Below are positions 56,703-64,000 of a stretch of 64,000 bases of DNA, in pieces. Position 1 is the first letter of the stretch, and every line of letters starts with the position of its first letter. The notes beneath the pieces were generated by a model. The model was not told the origin of the DNA. It searched no databases and saw nothing but the letters and a program-made list of their open reading frames with translations. The stretch comes from Streptomyces sp. B1I3. Its GTDB lineage: Bacteria; Actinomycetota; Actinomycetes; Streptomycetales; Streptomycetaceae. The stretch covers positions 5,664,501 to 5,728,500 of the forward strand of contig NZ_JAUSYD010000001.1 of the NCBI RefSeq assembly GCF_030816615.1, in the 5' to 3' direction. A program made the translations under genes and the position numbers.

Positions 56703-57383
56703 GTGAACGACTTCGACGTACCCGACGGCATCGACGTACTGCGCGTGTTCTGCGGACCGGACGGCCGCCACGGCAATCCGCTCGCTGTCGTACGGGACGG
56801 ACGCAGGTACCCCGACAACGAGTCGCGGCAGGTGCTCGCCCGGCGGCTCGGCTTCAACGAGACCGTGTTCGTCGACGACCCGGAGCGCGGCACCGTCGAC
56901 ATCCGTACGCCCGGGCTGCGGTTGCCGTTCGCCGGGCATCCACTCGTCGGCGCGGCCTGGCTGCTCGACCTGGAGGTCCTGGAGCTGCCCGTCGGGGACG
57001 TGTTCGCCCGCCAGGACGGCGAGTTCACCTGGATCACGGCCCGCCCCGCATGGGCACCGCCGATGACGCTGGAGCGGTACGCGTCGGTCGCGGACGTCGA
57101 GGCCCTGACGGAGCCCCCGCCCGGTGAGGGACGGCTCTACGTGTGGGCCTGGGAGGACGAGGCGGCAGGGCGGGTACGTGCGCGGGCGTTCCCGCGCACG
57201 GGGGACGCCGTCGACGAGGACGAGGCGACGGGTGCGGCGGCCATGCTGCTGAGCACCGAACTGGGCCGCGCCCTCAACATCGCACAAGGGCGCGGCTCCC
57301 AGATCCTCACCGCGCCCGCGCCGGACGGCACGGTGGAGATCGGGGGCCGCGTCCTGCTGGCAGCCAGGGGCGTCAGGCGCTGA
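56703..57383 (+). CDS. PhzF-family protein, short form
   Basis: This 226-residue protein starts at GTG 56703. N-terminal features are DVLRVFCGPDGRHGNPLAVVRDG and LGFNETVFV with the catalytic Glu. The second-half phrase VDEDEATGAAAMLLSTELGRALNIAQG parallels the DPATGAAAAAF signature of full-length PhzF. It is about 60 residues shorter than the paralogue at 40912, mainly in the middle. Its end overlaps the heme oxygenase gene by 11 bp. No phenazine genes accompany it. Confidence 0.8.
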   Translation: MNDFDVPDGIDVLRVFCGPDGRHGNPLAVVRDGRRYPDNESRQVLARRLGFNETVFVDDPERGTVDIRTPGLRLPFAGHPLVGAAWLLDLEVLELPVGDVFARQDGEFTWITARPAWAPPMTLERYASVADVEALTEPPPGEGRLYVWAWEDEAAGRVRARAFPRTGDAVDEDEATGAAAMLLSTELGRALNIAQGRGSQILTAPAPDGTVEIGGRVLLAARGVRR

Positions 57384-58038
57384 GCGGGAAGGCCTCGCCG
57401 AGCTCCCGGAAGACGGCGGTGTTCAGCGCGAACGCCCGCTTGCACTCGTCGACGACGCGCCGCTTCTCCAGGTCGTCGGCGTCCACCGCGTCCAGCAGTT
57501 CGCGGTACGCCCGCTTGAAGGCGGCCGGGTTGGGGATCTGCTCGAACACGTAGAACCGCACCCCGTCGCCCTTGCGCTCGAAGCCCCAGGTCTTCTCGGC
57601 GGCGCCGCGGATGATCTGGCCACCGGAGAGGTCCCCGAGGTAGCGGGTGTAGTGGTGCGCCACGTACCCGGCGGGCCAGTGCCGGGCGCACTCGGTGACC
57701 CGCGCGGCGTACGCGGCGGTCGCCGGCAGCGGGTCGAGGCCCGTACGCCACCCGGCCCCCCGCAGGTGCGCCAGGTCACGCTCCAGTTCCGCGCCGCGCA
57801 TCAGCTCGGCCTGTATGAAGGGGCCCGCGACCGGGTCCTCGCGCAGGGCTTCGGCGCCGTCCTCCAGTGCCCGGTAGACGAACCACAGCTGCTCGGTGTA
57901 GCGCGTGTACGCCTCCACCCCGAGCCGCCCACCGAGCATGTCGCCCATGAAGGCCGATGACTCCGCCTCGGTGTGCTGCTCGTGCGAGGCGGTGCGGATG
58001 AGCGTCGAGAAGGGCGTGGTGGCTGCGGTTGCGTCCAA
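57373..58038 (-). CDS. Biliverdin-producing heme oxygenase
   Basis: The enzyme degrades heme to biliverdin, CO and iron. It has 221 residues, start TTG 58038 after GGAGG. The proximal His is in ASHEQHTEAESSAFM (about 19-22) and the distal helix is YTRYLGDLSGGQIIRG (family signature GDLSGGQ, about 135-150). It sits alone 218 bp from map, with a strong iron box at 58157-58172 upstream, so it is expected to be induced under iron limitation together with the efe operon. Confidence 0.92.
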   Translation of the reverse strand: MDATAATTPFSTLIRTASHEQHTEAESSAFMGDMLGGRLGVEAYTRYTEQLWFVYRALEDGAEALREDPVAGPFIQAELMRGAELERDLAHLRGAGWRTGLDPLPATAAYAARVTECARHWPAGYVAHHYTRYLGDLSGGQIIRGAAEKTWGFERKGDGVRFYVFEQIPNPAAFKRAYRELLDAVDADDLEKRRVVDECKRAFALNTAVFRELGEAFPLSA

Positions 58039-58156
58039 GGCGGGCCTCCGGGGGCCGATGGGGCGAGGCGTCGGGACGGAATCGGCGATGTCGGCAACCG
58101 TGGAGGTGCGAGGTGCTGGGTGCGTACCCCCACGGACCGATACGATGATCCTCCTG

Positions 58157-58172
58157 CTTAGGCTTGCCTAAG
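58157..58172. promoter_or_regulatory. Iron box upstream of heme oxygenase
   Basis: CTTAGGCTTGCCTAAG has perfect 7-bp arms (CTTAGGC/GCCTAAG) and fits DmdR1/IdeR sites. It lies 118 bp upstream of the TTG start. It is the stronger of the two iron boxes found here. Confidence 0.8.
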
Positions 58173-58256
58173 TCAACAGCTTGCCGACTGGCTGTCGGTA
58201 AGACTCACCCCCACCGTACGGCGTGGCGGCGCGTCCGGCCCGGACCTGGCCCGGCG

Positions 58257-59114
58257 TCACGGAAGCGTCAGGATGTCCGCCCCGGTCTCGGTCACCACGA
58301 GGGTGTGCTCGAACTGGGCGGTCCGCCTGCGGTCCTTCGTCACCACGGTCCAGCCGTCGTCCCACATGTCGTACTCGTGGGTACCGAGCGTCAGCATCGG
58401 CTCGATCGTGAAGGTCATCCCGGGCTGCATCACGGTGGTCGCGTGCGGGCTGTCGTAGTGGGGGACGATGAGACCGGAGTGGAACGAGGTGTTGATCCCG
58501 TGCCCGGTGAAGTCACGTACCACCCCGTACCCGAACCGCTTGGCGTACGACTCGATGACCCGCCCGATCACATTGATCTGCCGCCCCGGCCGCACCGCCT
58601 TGACGGCACGGTTCAGTGACTCCCGGGTGCGCTCCACGAGCAGCTTCGACTCCTCGTCGACGTCGCCGCAGAGGTAGGTGGCGTTGTTGTCGCCGTGCAC
58701 ACCGTTGATGTACGCGGTGACGTCGAGGTTCACGATGTCGCCGTCCCGCAGCACCGTGGAGTCGGGGATGCCGTGGCAGATGACCTCGTTGAGCGACGAG
58801 CAGAGCGACTTCGGGAAGCCCCGGTAGCCCAGGGTCGAGGGGTACGCCCCGTGGTCGATCATGAACTCGTGGGCGACCCGGTCGAGTTCGTCGGTGGTGA
58901 CGCCCGGGGCGATGTGCTTCGCGGCCTCCTCCATCGCCTGCGCGGCGATACGGCCCGCGATCCGCATGCGCTCCACGGTGTCGGAGTCCTGGATCTCCGG
59001 CCCGGTGTACGGCGTGGGGGCGGGCTTCCCCACGTACTCGGGGCGCCGGATGTTTCCGGGAACGGAACGGACGGGAGTGATCTCCCCTGGTACGAGCAGC
59101 GGCTGGCCAGACAT
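58257..59114 (-). CDS. map: Methionine aminopeptidase type I
   Basis: The enzyme removes N-terminal methionine from nascent proteins. It has 285 residues. Metal ligands sit in NLDVTAYINGVHGDNNATY (two Asp), TGHGINTSFH (His), FTIEPML (Glu) and AQFEHTLVVTETG (Glu). The N-terminal 40 residues (PLLVPGEITPVRSVPGNIRRPEY) are the extension with an SH3-like binding stretch seen in actinobacterial MetAP1c. ATG 59114 gives the full domain. It is divergent from a 74-residue protein. Confidence 0.93.
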   Translation of the reverse strand: MSGQPLLVPGEITPVRSVPGNIRRPEYVGKPAPTPYTGPEIQDSDTVERMRIAGRIAAQAMEEAAKHIAPGVTTDELDRVAHEFMIDHGAYPSTLGYRGFPKSLCSSLNEVICHGIPDSTVLRDGDIVNLDVTAYINGVHGDNNATYLCGDVDEESKLLVERTRESLNRAVKAVRPGRQINVIGRVIESYAKRFGYGVVRDFTGHGINTSFHSGLIVPHYDSPHATTVMQPGMTFTIEPMLTLGTHEYDMWDDGWTVVTKDRRRTAQFEHTLVVTETGADILTLP

Positions 59115-59172
59115 GCGAGGGAGTCTAACCAGCGTGCTCGGGGCAGCATGGCTACGAGGAAAGGATCCGACG

Positions 59173-59397
59173 ATGGCCCTGTTCAAGAAGCGCACGGTGG
59201 GCAAACCGGGCGAGTGGTACTACTGCCTGGAGCACAGAACGGTCGAGGAGGGCCCGGATTGCCCGGGGAAAGACCGGTTCGGCCCGTACACCTCCCGCGA
59301 GGAGGCGCAGCACGCGATGGACACGGCGCGTGAGCGGAACCTCGAGTGGGAGAACGACCCGAAGTGGCACGACCGCACCGACGGGACGCCGGACTAG
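59173..59397 (+). CDS. Conserved small protein with two cysteines
   Basis: This 74-residue soluble protein, start ATG 59173 after GAGGAAAGGA, reads MALFKKRTVGKPGEWYYCLE and then HRTVEEGPDCPGKDRFGPYTSREEAQHAMDTARERNLEWE. The two cysteines, Trp/Tyr-rich start and a final helix suggest a small folded domain, perhaps SPOR-like. I recognise it as widespread in Streptomyces, always short, with no known function. Confidence 0.75.
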   Translation: MALFKKRTVGKPGEWYYCLEHRTVEEGPDCPGKDRFGPYTSREEAQHAMDTARERNLEWENDPKWHDRTDGTPD

Positions 59398-59422
59398 CCG
59401 GCCGCCGGCGGAGCCGCTACCG

Positions 59423-60025
59423 CTACCAGAGAGGTGGCGGCGGCGCCGTCAGCTGGTCGGCCAGCCGCGACAGCCGGTCACGGAACGAGCGGCGGCCACG
59501 CGGCGCGGGAGCGCTGTTCTCACCGGCCGCAGCGCTCACCAGGTGCTGCACGGTGTCCAGATCCACCTCGTCCCCGCCCGTCACCGTGAGCGCCTCGTGG
59601 GCGAGCCCCCGCACCTCCGGGTCGCCCCCGTCCAGCGAGAGCACCGTCGCACCCGCCCGGCGGGCGTCGTGCACCCGTTCCAGGAGCCCGGAGTCCGCCC
59701 GCGCAGGGGCCACCACGAGCAGGGTCTCGCCCCGCCCGGCCGCCTCGATCCGGCCGAGGCCCACGGCCAGGTGGGCCGGATCGCCGGGCTCCACCCGGTG
59801 GCGTACGAGCGTCGGCCTCAACTGGGGGAGCCCCGACCACGTCGACTCGTCCACGAGGTGTGCCGCCATGTGCCACGGCTCGTACACCTCGGTCCCGACC
59901 AGCAGCAGCCCGCCGCCCTGAGGCACGACCGACGACCGCAGGGTCCGGGCGAACCGCCGGGCCGCCGAGGGCCACTCGGTCCCGGCGAGTACCTCGCGCA
60001 GCAGGGCGACACGTACGGCATCCAT
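59423..60025 (-). CDS. Conserved hypothetical protein, SIS-like fold
   Basis: This 200-residue protein has a Rossmann-like alternation: GGGLLLVGTEVYEPWHMAAHLVDESTWSGLP, RGETLLVVAPARADSGLLERVHDARRAGATVLSLDGGDPEVRGLAHEALTV. The Gly-rich N-terminal turn and later VVAP strand resemble sugar-isomerase (SIS) domains, but no catalytic site is evident. It has a Pro-rich end (APPPPLW). It is convergent to the 74-residue protein with a 26-bp gap. Confidence 0.65.
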   Translation of the reverse strand: MDAVRVALLREVLAGTEWPSAARRFARTLRSSVVPQGGGLLLVGTEVYEPWHMAAHLVDESTWSGLPQLRPTLVRHRVEPGDPAHLAVGLGRIEAAGRGETLLVVAPARADSGLLERVHDARRAGATVLSLDGGDPEVRGLAHEALTVTGGDEVDLDTVQHLVSAAAGENSAPAPRGRRSFRDRLSRLADQLTAPPPPLW

Positions 60026-60268
60026 GGCCCGGCATCATGCCTTCGGCCACCCTCCCGTGACTGCCTGATCGCTCAGGTGCACCCGAAAGGGGACCGTCCG
60101 GGCCTCCGCCTCCGCCCCGCACCCACGACCGCTTCCGCCCCCGCACCCACGACCGCCGCCGCCCCGGTGGGCACGACCGCCTCCGCCCCCGCCCACCACC
60201 GTTCGCGCCCAGCGCTCCGCGCGGCGGCCCGCCGAGTCCCCTTCGCTACCTGGCAGTAGTGTCGGCGC

Positions 60269-60979
60269 ATGACTACGAATGACAGCGGCAGCGCGCCCAA
60301 GCCCCCCGCCAAGGACCCCTGGGACCTCCCCGACGTCTCCGGGCTGACCGTCGGCGTACTCGGCGGCACCGGCCCCCAGGGCCGGGGTCTCGCCTACCGT
60401 CTCGCCCGCGCCGGGCAGAAGGTCGTCATCGGCTCCCGCGCCGCCGACCGCGCCGAGGCCGCCGCGGCGGAGCTGGGACACGGCGTCGAGGGCGCCGGCA
60501 ACGCGGAGTGCGCCCGCCGCAGCGACATCGTCATCGTCGCCGTGCCGTGGGAAGGGCACGCCAGGACGCTGGAGTCCCTGCGCGAGGAACTCACCGGGAA
60601 GCTCGTCGTCGACTGCGTGAACCCGCTCGGCTTCGACAAGAAGGGCGCCTACGCACTGAAGCCGGAGGAGGGCAGCGCCGCCGAGCAGGCCGCCGCCCTG
60701 CTGCCGGACTCACGGGTCACCGCCGCCTTCCACCACCTGTCGGCGGTGCTGCTCCAGGACGAGTCGATCGAGGAGATCGACACCGACGTGATGGTGCTGG
60801 GCGAGGCGCGCGCCGACACCGACACCGTGCAGGCACTCGCGAGCCGCATCCCCGGCATGCGCGGAGTCTTCGCCGGCCGGCTGCGCAACGCGCACCAGGT
60901 GGAGTCGCTGGTCGCGAACCTGATCTCGGTCAACCGCCGCTACAAGGCCCACGCGGGCCTGCGCACCACCGACGTCTGA
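60269..60979 (+). CDS. npdG: NADPH-dependent F420 reductase
   Basis: The enzyme reduces coenzyme F420 with NADPH (or the reverse). It has 236 residues. The Rossmann motif is VGVLGGTGPQGRGLAYRLARAG (about 28-49). IGSRAADRAEAAA carries NADP-phosphate-binding Ser-Arg. The F420 side is VVDCVNPLGFDKKGAYALKPEEGSAAEQAA and VTAAFHHLSAVLLQDES. GC-rich direct repeats (CGCACCCACGACCG) fill the 240 bp upstream. It supports F420 as a cofactor in this organism. Confidence 0.9.
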   Translation: MTTNDSGSAPKPPAKDPWDLPDVSGLTVGVLGGTGPQGRGLAYRLARAGQKVVIGSRAADRAEAAAAELGHGVEGAGNAECARRSDIVIVAVPWEGHARTLESLREELTGKLVVDCVNPLGFDKKGAYALKPEEGSAAEQAAALLPDSRVTAAFHHLSAVLLQDESIEEIDTDVMVLGEARADTDTVQALASRIPGMRGVFAGRLRNAHQVESLVANLISVNRRYKAHAGLRTTDV

Positions 60980-61062
60980 GCGAGCCCCTGCCCGGAGCGG
61001 AAACGGGCATGAGGGACACTGGACGGGACCGCGCACCATCCCCCGACAGGAGCACCGCCCTC

Positions 61063-61248
61063 ATGCCCCGCCTCGCTCTCTACGCCCTCGTCGTCTGCGT
61101 CCTCGCCGTCACCGCCGCCGTGGTCTCCTTCGTCCAGGGCGGCGTCCTCCTCGGCATCGTCTGGGTACTGCTGGCGGGCCTCTCGTCGAACATGTCGTGG
61201 TTCTACGTCCGCAAGTACAAGGCGGAGACGGCCGCGGCCACCCGTTAG
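61063..61248 (+). CDS. Small single-domain membrane protein
   Basis: This 61-residue protein, ATG 61063 after AGGAG, reads MPRLALYALVVCVLAVTAAV and continues with a hydrophobic hairpin, then WFYVRKYKAETAAATR. It has two short hydrophobic segments and a basic end. The longer start at 61009 would prepend a charged leader. It overlaps the convergent site-2 protease by 4 bp. Function is unknown. Confidence 0.65.
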   Translation: MPRLALYALVVCVLAVTAAVVSFVQGGVLLGIVWVLLAGLSSNMSWFYVRKYKAETAAATR

Positions 61249-62054
61249 CCGCTCACCGCGCAGCCCGGGTCCTGGTCGCCGAACCACTCCCGCCAGAAGC
61301 GGTACGTGTCCAGGCCGCAGTACGTCTCGATCTCGCTGACCCCGAGCCCCCGCAGCAGGGTGTCGACCGCGTCGAAGAAGACGCCGTTCACCTCGGGGAT
61401 CCACAGCAGCCCGAACACGGCGATCAGCCCGAACGGCGCGTACGGCTCCACCTGGCGCCTGATCCGGTACGAGAGCCAGGGCTCGATCACGCCGTAGCCG
61501 TCGAGCCCGGGGACCGGCAGGAAGTTCAGGATCGCGGCCGTGACCTGGAGCAGCGCCAGGAACGCCAGCGCCAGGCGGAAGGGGACCGGGACACCGTCCA
61601 GCGCGCCCAGCCAGAAGGGCGCCGTGCACACCACGGCGAACAGCACGTTCGTCAGGGGTCCGGCGGCCGAGACCAGGCTGTGCTTCCACCGGCCGCGGAT
61701 GCGCCCCCGCTCGATGTAGACCGCGCCGCCCGGCAGGCCGATGCCCCCCATGATCACGAAGAGCACCGGCAGCACGATGCTCAGCAGGGCGTGCGTGTAC
61801 TTCAGTGGATTCAGGGTGAGGTAGCCCTTCGCCCCGATCGAGATGTCGCCGCTGTGCAGCGCTGTGCGCGCGTGCGCGTACTCGTGCAGGCAGAGAGAGA
61901 CGATCCAGGCCGCCGTGACGAAGAGGAAGACCGCGAAGCCGGTCTGCTCGGCGAAGCCCGTCCACACCGCCCAGCCCGCGACGGCCATGACGGCGACGAT
62001 CCCCAGGAAGATCGGACTTATCCGCCGGTCGCTGCGGCGGACTGCGGTGGTCAT
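61245..62054 (-). CDS. Site-2 protease family metalloprotease
   Basis: This 269-residue membrane protease has about six helices. The HExxH motif is LCLHEYAHARTAL (about 57-69), and the third ligand sits in LNFLPVPGLDGYGVIEPWL, a variant of NPxPxxDG. The group comprises intramembrane zinc proteases without PDZ domains, with unknown substrates in Streptomyces. The start is ATG 62054. The SARP-like gene is divergent about 200 bp away. Confidence 0.86.
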   Translation of the reverse strand: MTTAVRRSDRRISPIFLGIVAVMAVAGWAVWTGFAEQTGFAVFLFVTAAWIVSLCLHEYAHARTALHSGDISIGAKGYLTLNPLKYTHALLSIVLPVLFVIMGGIGLPGGAVYIERGRIRGRWKHSLVSAAGPLTNVLFAVVCTAPFWLGALDGVPVPFRLALAFLALLQVTAAILNFLPVPGLDGYGVIEPWLSYRIRRQVEPYAPFGLIAVFGLLWIPEVNGVFFDAVDTLLRGLGVSEIETYCGLDTYRFWREWFGDQDPGCAVSG

Positions 62055-62260
62055 CGGCGTGACTCCTGATCGCTGGACGGCATGCGGCGGGCCCCCGACC
62101 GGGGGCCACACGGAGCGGGAACGTCTCGCGGGCGGTCCTCGTGCCCGCCCCCGGAAGCCTGCCCCGTCGCGCCGTCCCGCACCGCCGTCCTCCGCGGGCC
62201 CACGTCGCCGGTCGCGACACCGGGTCCGCGCCGGTCTGAGCCGTCACGGACAATGGGCCC

Positions 62261-64000
62261 GTGCACTACGCCATCCTCGGCACCACCCGCGCCTTCCGCG
62301 ACGACGGCACGCCCGCGGCCCTCGGCGGGGCGCGGCTACGCGCCCTGCTCACCGTGCTCGCCCTGCGCCCGGGGCGCGTCGTCCCGGCGGGACTGCTCGT
62401 CGACGAGGTCTGGGACGGCGATCCGCCCGCCGACGCCCCGGGCGCCCTGCAGGCACTCGTGGGCCGTCTGCGGCGCGCGCTCGGCCGGGACGCGGTCGAG
62501 TCCGGGGAGAGCGGCTACCGGCTCGCCGCCGGCCCGGAGGCCGTCGACCTCTTCCGCTTCGAGCGGCTCACGGGGGAGGGGGCGCGGGCCCTGGAGGCCG
62601 GGGACGCGGCGAAGGCCGCCGACGTCCTCGGCGACGCGCTCGCCCTGTGGCAGGGGCCCGCCCTCGCCGACCTGCCGGACCGGTCCGTGGCCGCCGCCCG
62701 CTGGGAGGGGCGCCGGCTCGACGCGCGCAGGAGCAGGATCACCGCTGTCCTCGAGCTGGGCCGCGCCGACGACGCCCTGCCCGAACTCGCCGTGCTCTGC
62801 GCCGACCACCCGCTGGACGAACCCCTGCAGGCACTCCGCATCAGGGCGCTTCGCGACGCCGGACGCACCGCGCAGGCACTCGCGGCGTACGACGAGGTGC
62901 GCACCCTGTTCGCCGAACGCCTCGGCACCGACCCGGGTTCCGCACTGCGCGCCCTGCACGAGGAGCTGCTCCACCAGGACCCGCCCGCCCCGGCCCCCGC
63001 TCCCGTCCCCCTTCCCGTGCGGCCGGGCAACCTGCGGGCCAGGCTCACGAGCTTCGTGGGACGTGAGGCGGACATCGCCGCCCTGCGCGAGGACCTGACC
63101 CGGGCCCGGCTCGTCACCCTCCTGGGCCCTGGTGGCGCGGGCAAGACCAGGCTCTCCCAGGAGGCCGCCGAATCCGCCGACCCGGCGGCCTGGCCGGACG
63201 GCGTCTGGCTGGCCGAACTCGCGCCGGTCGACGACCCCGAAGCGGTACCGGAAGCCGTCCTCACGGCGCTCGGGGGGCGGGAGACCGTGCTGCGCGGGGC
63301 GGGTGCGGAGGAGCTCCGGGCGGCGGAGCGGGGTGCGAGCGAACCGCTCGCCCGGCTCACCGAACACTGTTCCGGGCGCCGCATGCTGCTGCTCCTGGAC
63401 AACTGCGAGCACCTCATCGAGGCAGCAGCGGCCCTCGCCGACCACCTGCTGGCCCGCTGCCCCGGGCTCACCGTCCTCGCGACCAGCCGTGAACCCCTCG
63501 GCGTACCGGGCGAGTTCGTGCGGACGGTCGACCCGCTGCCGGACCCGGTGGCGCTGCGACTGCTCGCCGACCGCGGGGCCGCCGCGCTGTCCGGCTTCCG
63601 GGTCGACGCGGACGAGCGGACGGCAGCGGCCTGCGCCGAGATCTGCCACCGCCTCGACGGGCTGCCGCTCGCGATCGAACTCGCCGCCGCCCGGCTGCGC
63701 ATGCTCACCGCGCGTGAGATCGCCGACCGCCTCGACGACCGCTTCCGTCTGCTGACCAGTGGCAGCCGCACCGTGCTGCCACGCCAGCAGACCCTGCGGG
63801 CGGTCGTCGACTGGTCCTGGGACCTCCTGGACGGGGACGAACGCACCGCCCTGCGCCGGCTGTCTGTCTTCTCCGGCGGCTGCACCCTCGCCGCCGCCGA
63901 GGCGGTCTGCGCGGACCGGCGGCAGGATGCGTACGACGTCGCCGGGGCGCTCGGCTCGCTCGTCGACAAGTCCCTCGTCGTTGCCGCCCCGTCCGCGGAC
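62261..64000 (+). CDS. BTAD/SARP-type regulator with NB-ARC ATPase, 3' end outside window
   Basis: At least 580 residues are visible. An N-terminal OmpR-like DNA-binding domain (LGGARLRALLTVLALRPGRVVPAGLLVDEVWDGDPP) precedes a bacterial transcriptional activation domain (DLFRFERLTGEGARALEAGDAAKAADVL to LHEELL). From about 245 an NB-ARC ATPase follows: FVGREADIAALREDL, Walker A GPGGAGKTRLS, Walker B MLLLLDNCEHL, and ATSREPLGVPGE, DGLPLAIELAAARLR. Such AfsR/LuxR-like proteins activate transcription in response to an unknown signal, often for secondary metabolism. The expected C-terminal TPR region lies beyond the edge. The GTG start follows GACAATGGGCCC. Confidence 0.88.
   Translation, partial: MHYAILGTTRAFRDDGTPAALGGARLRALLTVLALRPGRVVPAGLLVDEVWDGDPPADAPGALQALVGRLRRALGRDAVESGESGYRLAAGPEAVDLFRFERLTGEGARALEAGDAAKAADVLGDALALWQGPALADLPDRSVAAARWEGRRLDARRSRITAVLELGRADDALPELAVLCADHPLDEPLQALRIRALRDAGRTAQALAAYDEVRTLFAERLGTDPGSALRALHEELLHQDPPAPAPAPVPLPVRPGNLRARLTSFVGREADIAALREDLTRARLVTLLGPGGAGKTRLSQEAAESADPAAWPDGVWLAELAPVDDPEAVPEAVLTALGGRETVLRGAGAEELRAAERGASEPLARLTEHCSGRRMLLLLDNCEHLIEAAAALADHLLARCPGLTVLATSREPLGVPGEFVRTVDPLPDPVALRLLADRGAAALSGFRVDADERTAAACAEICHRLDGLPLAIELAAARLRMLTAREIADRLDDRFRLLTSGSRTVLPRQQTLRAVVDWSWDLLDGDERTALRRLSVFSGGCTLAAAEAVCADRRQDAYDVAGALGSLVDKSLVVAAPSAD

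Noticed and set aside
1..64000. TTA (bldA-dependent) codons in recognised genes
   Set aside because: Each TTA string I checked fell out of frame (mostly GGT TAC or GAT TAC). I did not check every codon, so I make no claim.

Overview
The window is a 64 kb piece of a high-GC actinobacterial chromosome, almost certainly Streptomyces. The evidence is pervasive G/C third positions, many GTG starts, Tat signals and lipoboxes, a mycothiol-dependent enzyme family, an F420 reductase, a BTAD/SARP-type regulator and a class A RNase P RNA. From memory, the gene order resembles the S. coelicolor SCO23xx-SCO22xx core region. I see no prophage, integrase, tRNA, CRISPR array or large antibiotic cluster. The accessory content is small repeats, gene remnants and regulatory sites.

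Layout. (1) 1-3640 (minus): a cobalamin riboswitch controls a secreted alpha-toroid protein, a SCO2322-family surface protein, EcfT and EcfA (cut by the window edge). I read this as a corrinoid or cobalt capture and uptake operon. (2) 3787-8851: a lipoprotein, then an extracellular PHB-type depolymerase, 3-hydroxybutyrate dehydrogenase and a GAF/PucR regulator, forming a polyester-scavenging module. (3) 8878-15267 (minus): an alpha/beta hydrolase, a complete Liv-type ABC importer and a KstR-like TetR gene. (4) 15585-18752: a glycosyltransferase, methyltransferase and second alpha-toroid operon, with a perfect KstR-type 14-mer upstream. (5) 18808-30009: small membrane and secreted proteins, an amidase, a methyltransferase, two divergent DHA2 transporters, an orphan response regulator followed by a heptanucleotide array, and an unknown large protein. 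(6) 30523-35512: Nif3, zinc-ribbon coiled coil, RNase HI/phosphatase, Eda, YaaA and rnpB, which is conserved housekeeping. (7) 35978-50999: acetyltransferases, transporters with regulators, oxidoreductases, PhoD, an Rsm22-like methyltransferase, DdaH and two gene remnants. (8) 51142-58172: a stand-alone prim-pol protein, then iron genes efeO-efeB-efeU-lipoprotein and heme oxygenase, both with DmdR/IdeR-like iron boxes. (9) 58257-64000: methionine aminopeptidase, small conserved proteins, NpdG, a site-2 protease and a BTAD/NB-ARC regulator running off the right edge.

The most interesting structures are four. The riboswitch-controlled operon has separate proteins that resemble the two halves of transcobalamin/intrinsic factor. 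The KstR-type operator lies between a KstR-like gene and an envelope-glycosylation operon. A 66-bp palindromic repeat occurs three times, supplies stop codons to neighbouring genes, and in one copy carries a 107-bp MITE-like insertion with a clean target duplication. The efe operon has a 122-bp out-of-frame gene overlap and a tandemly duplicated efeB-efeU junction.
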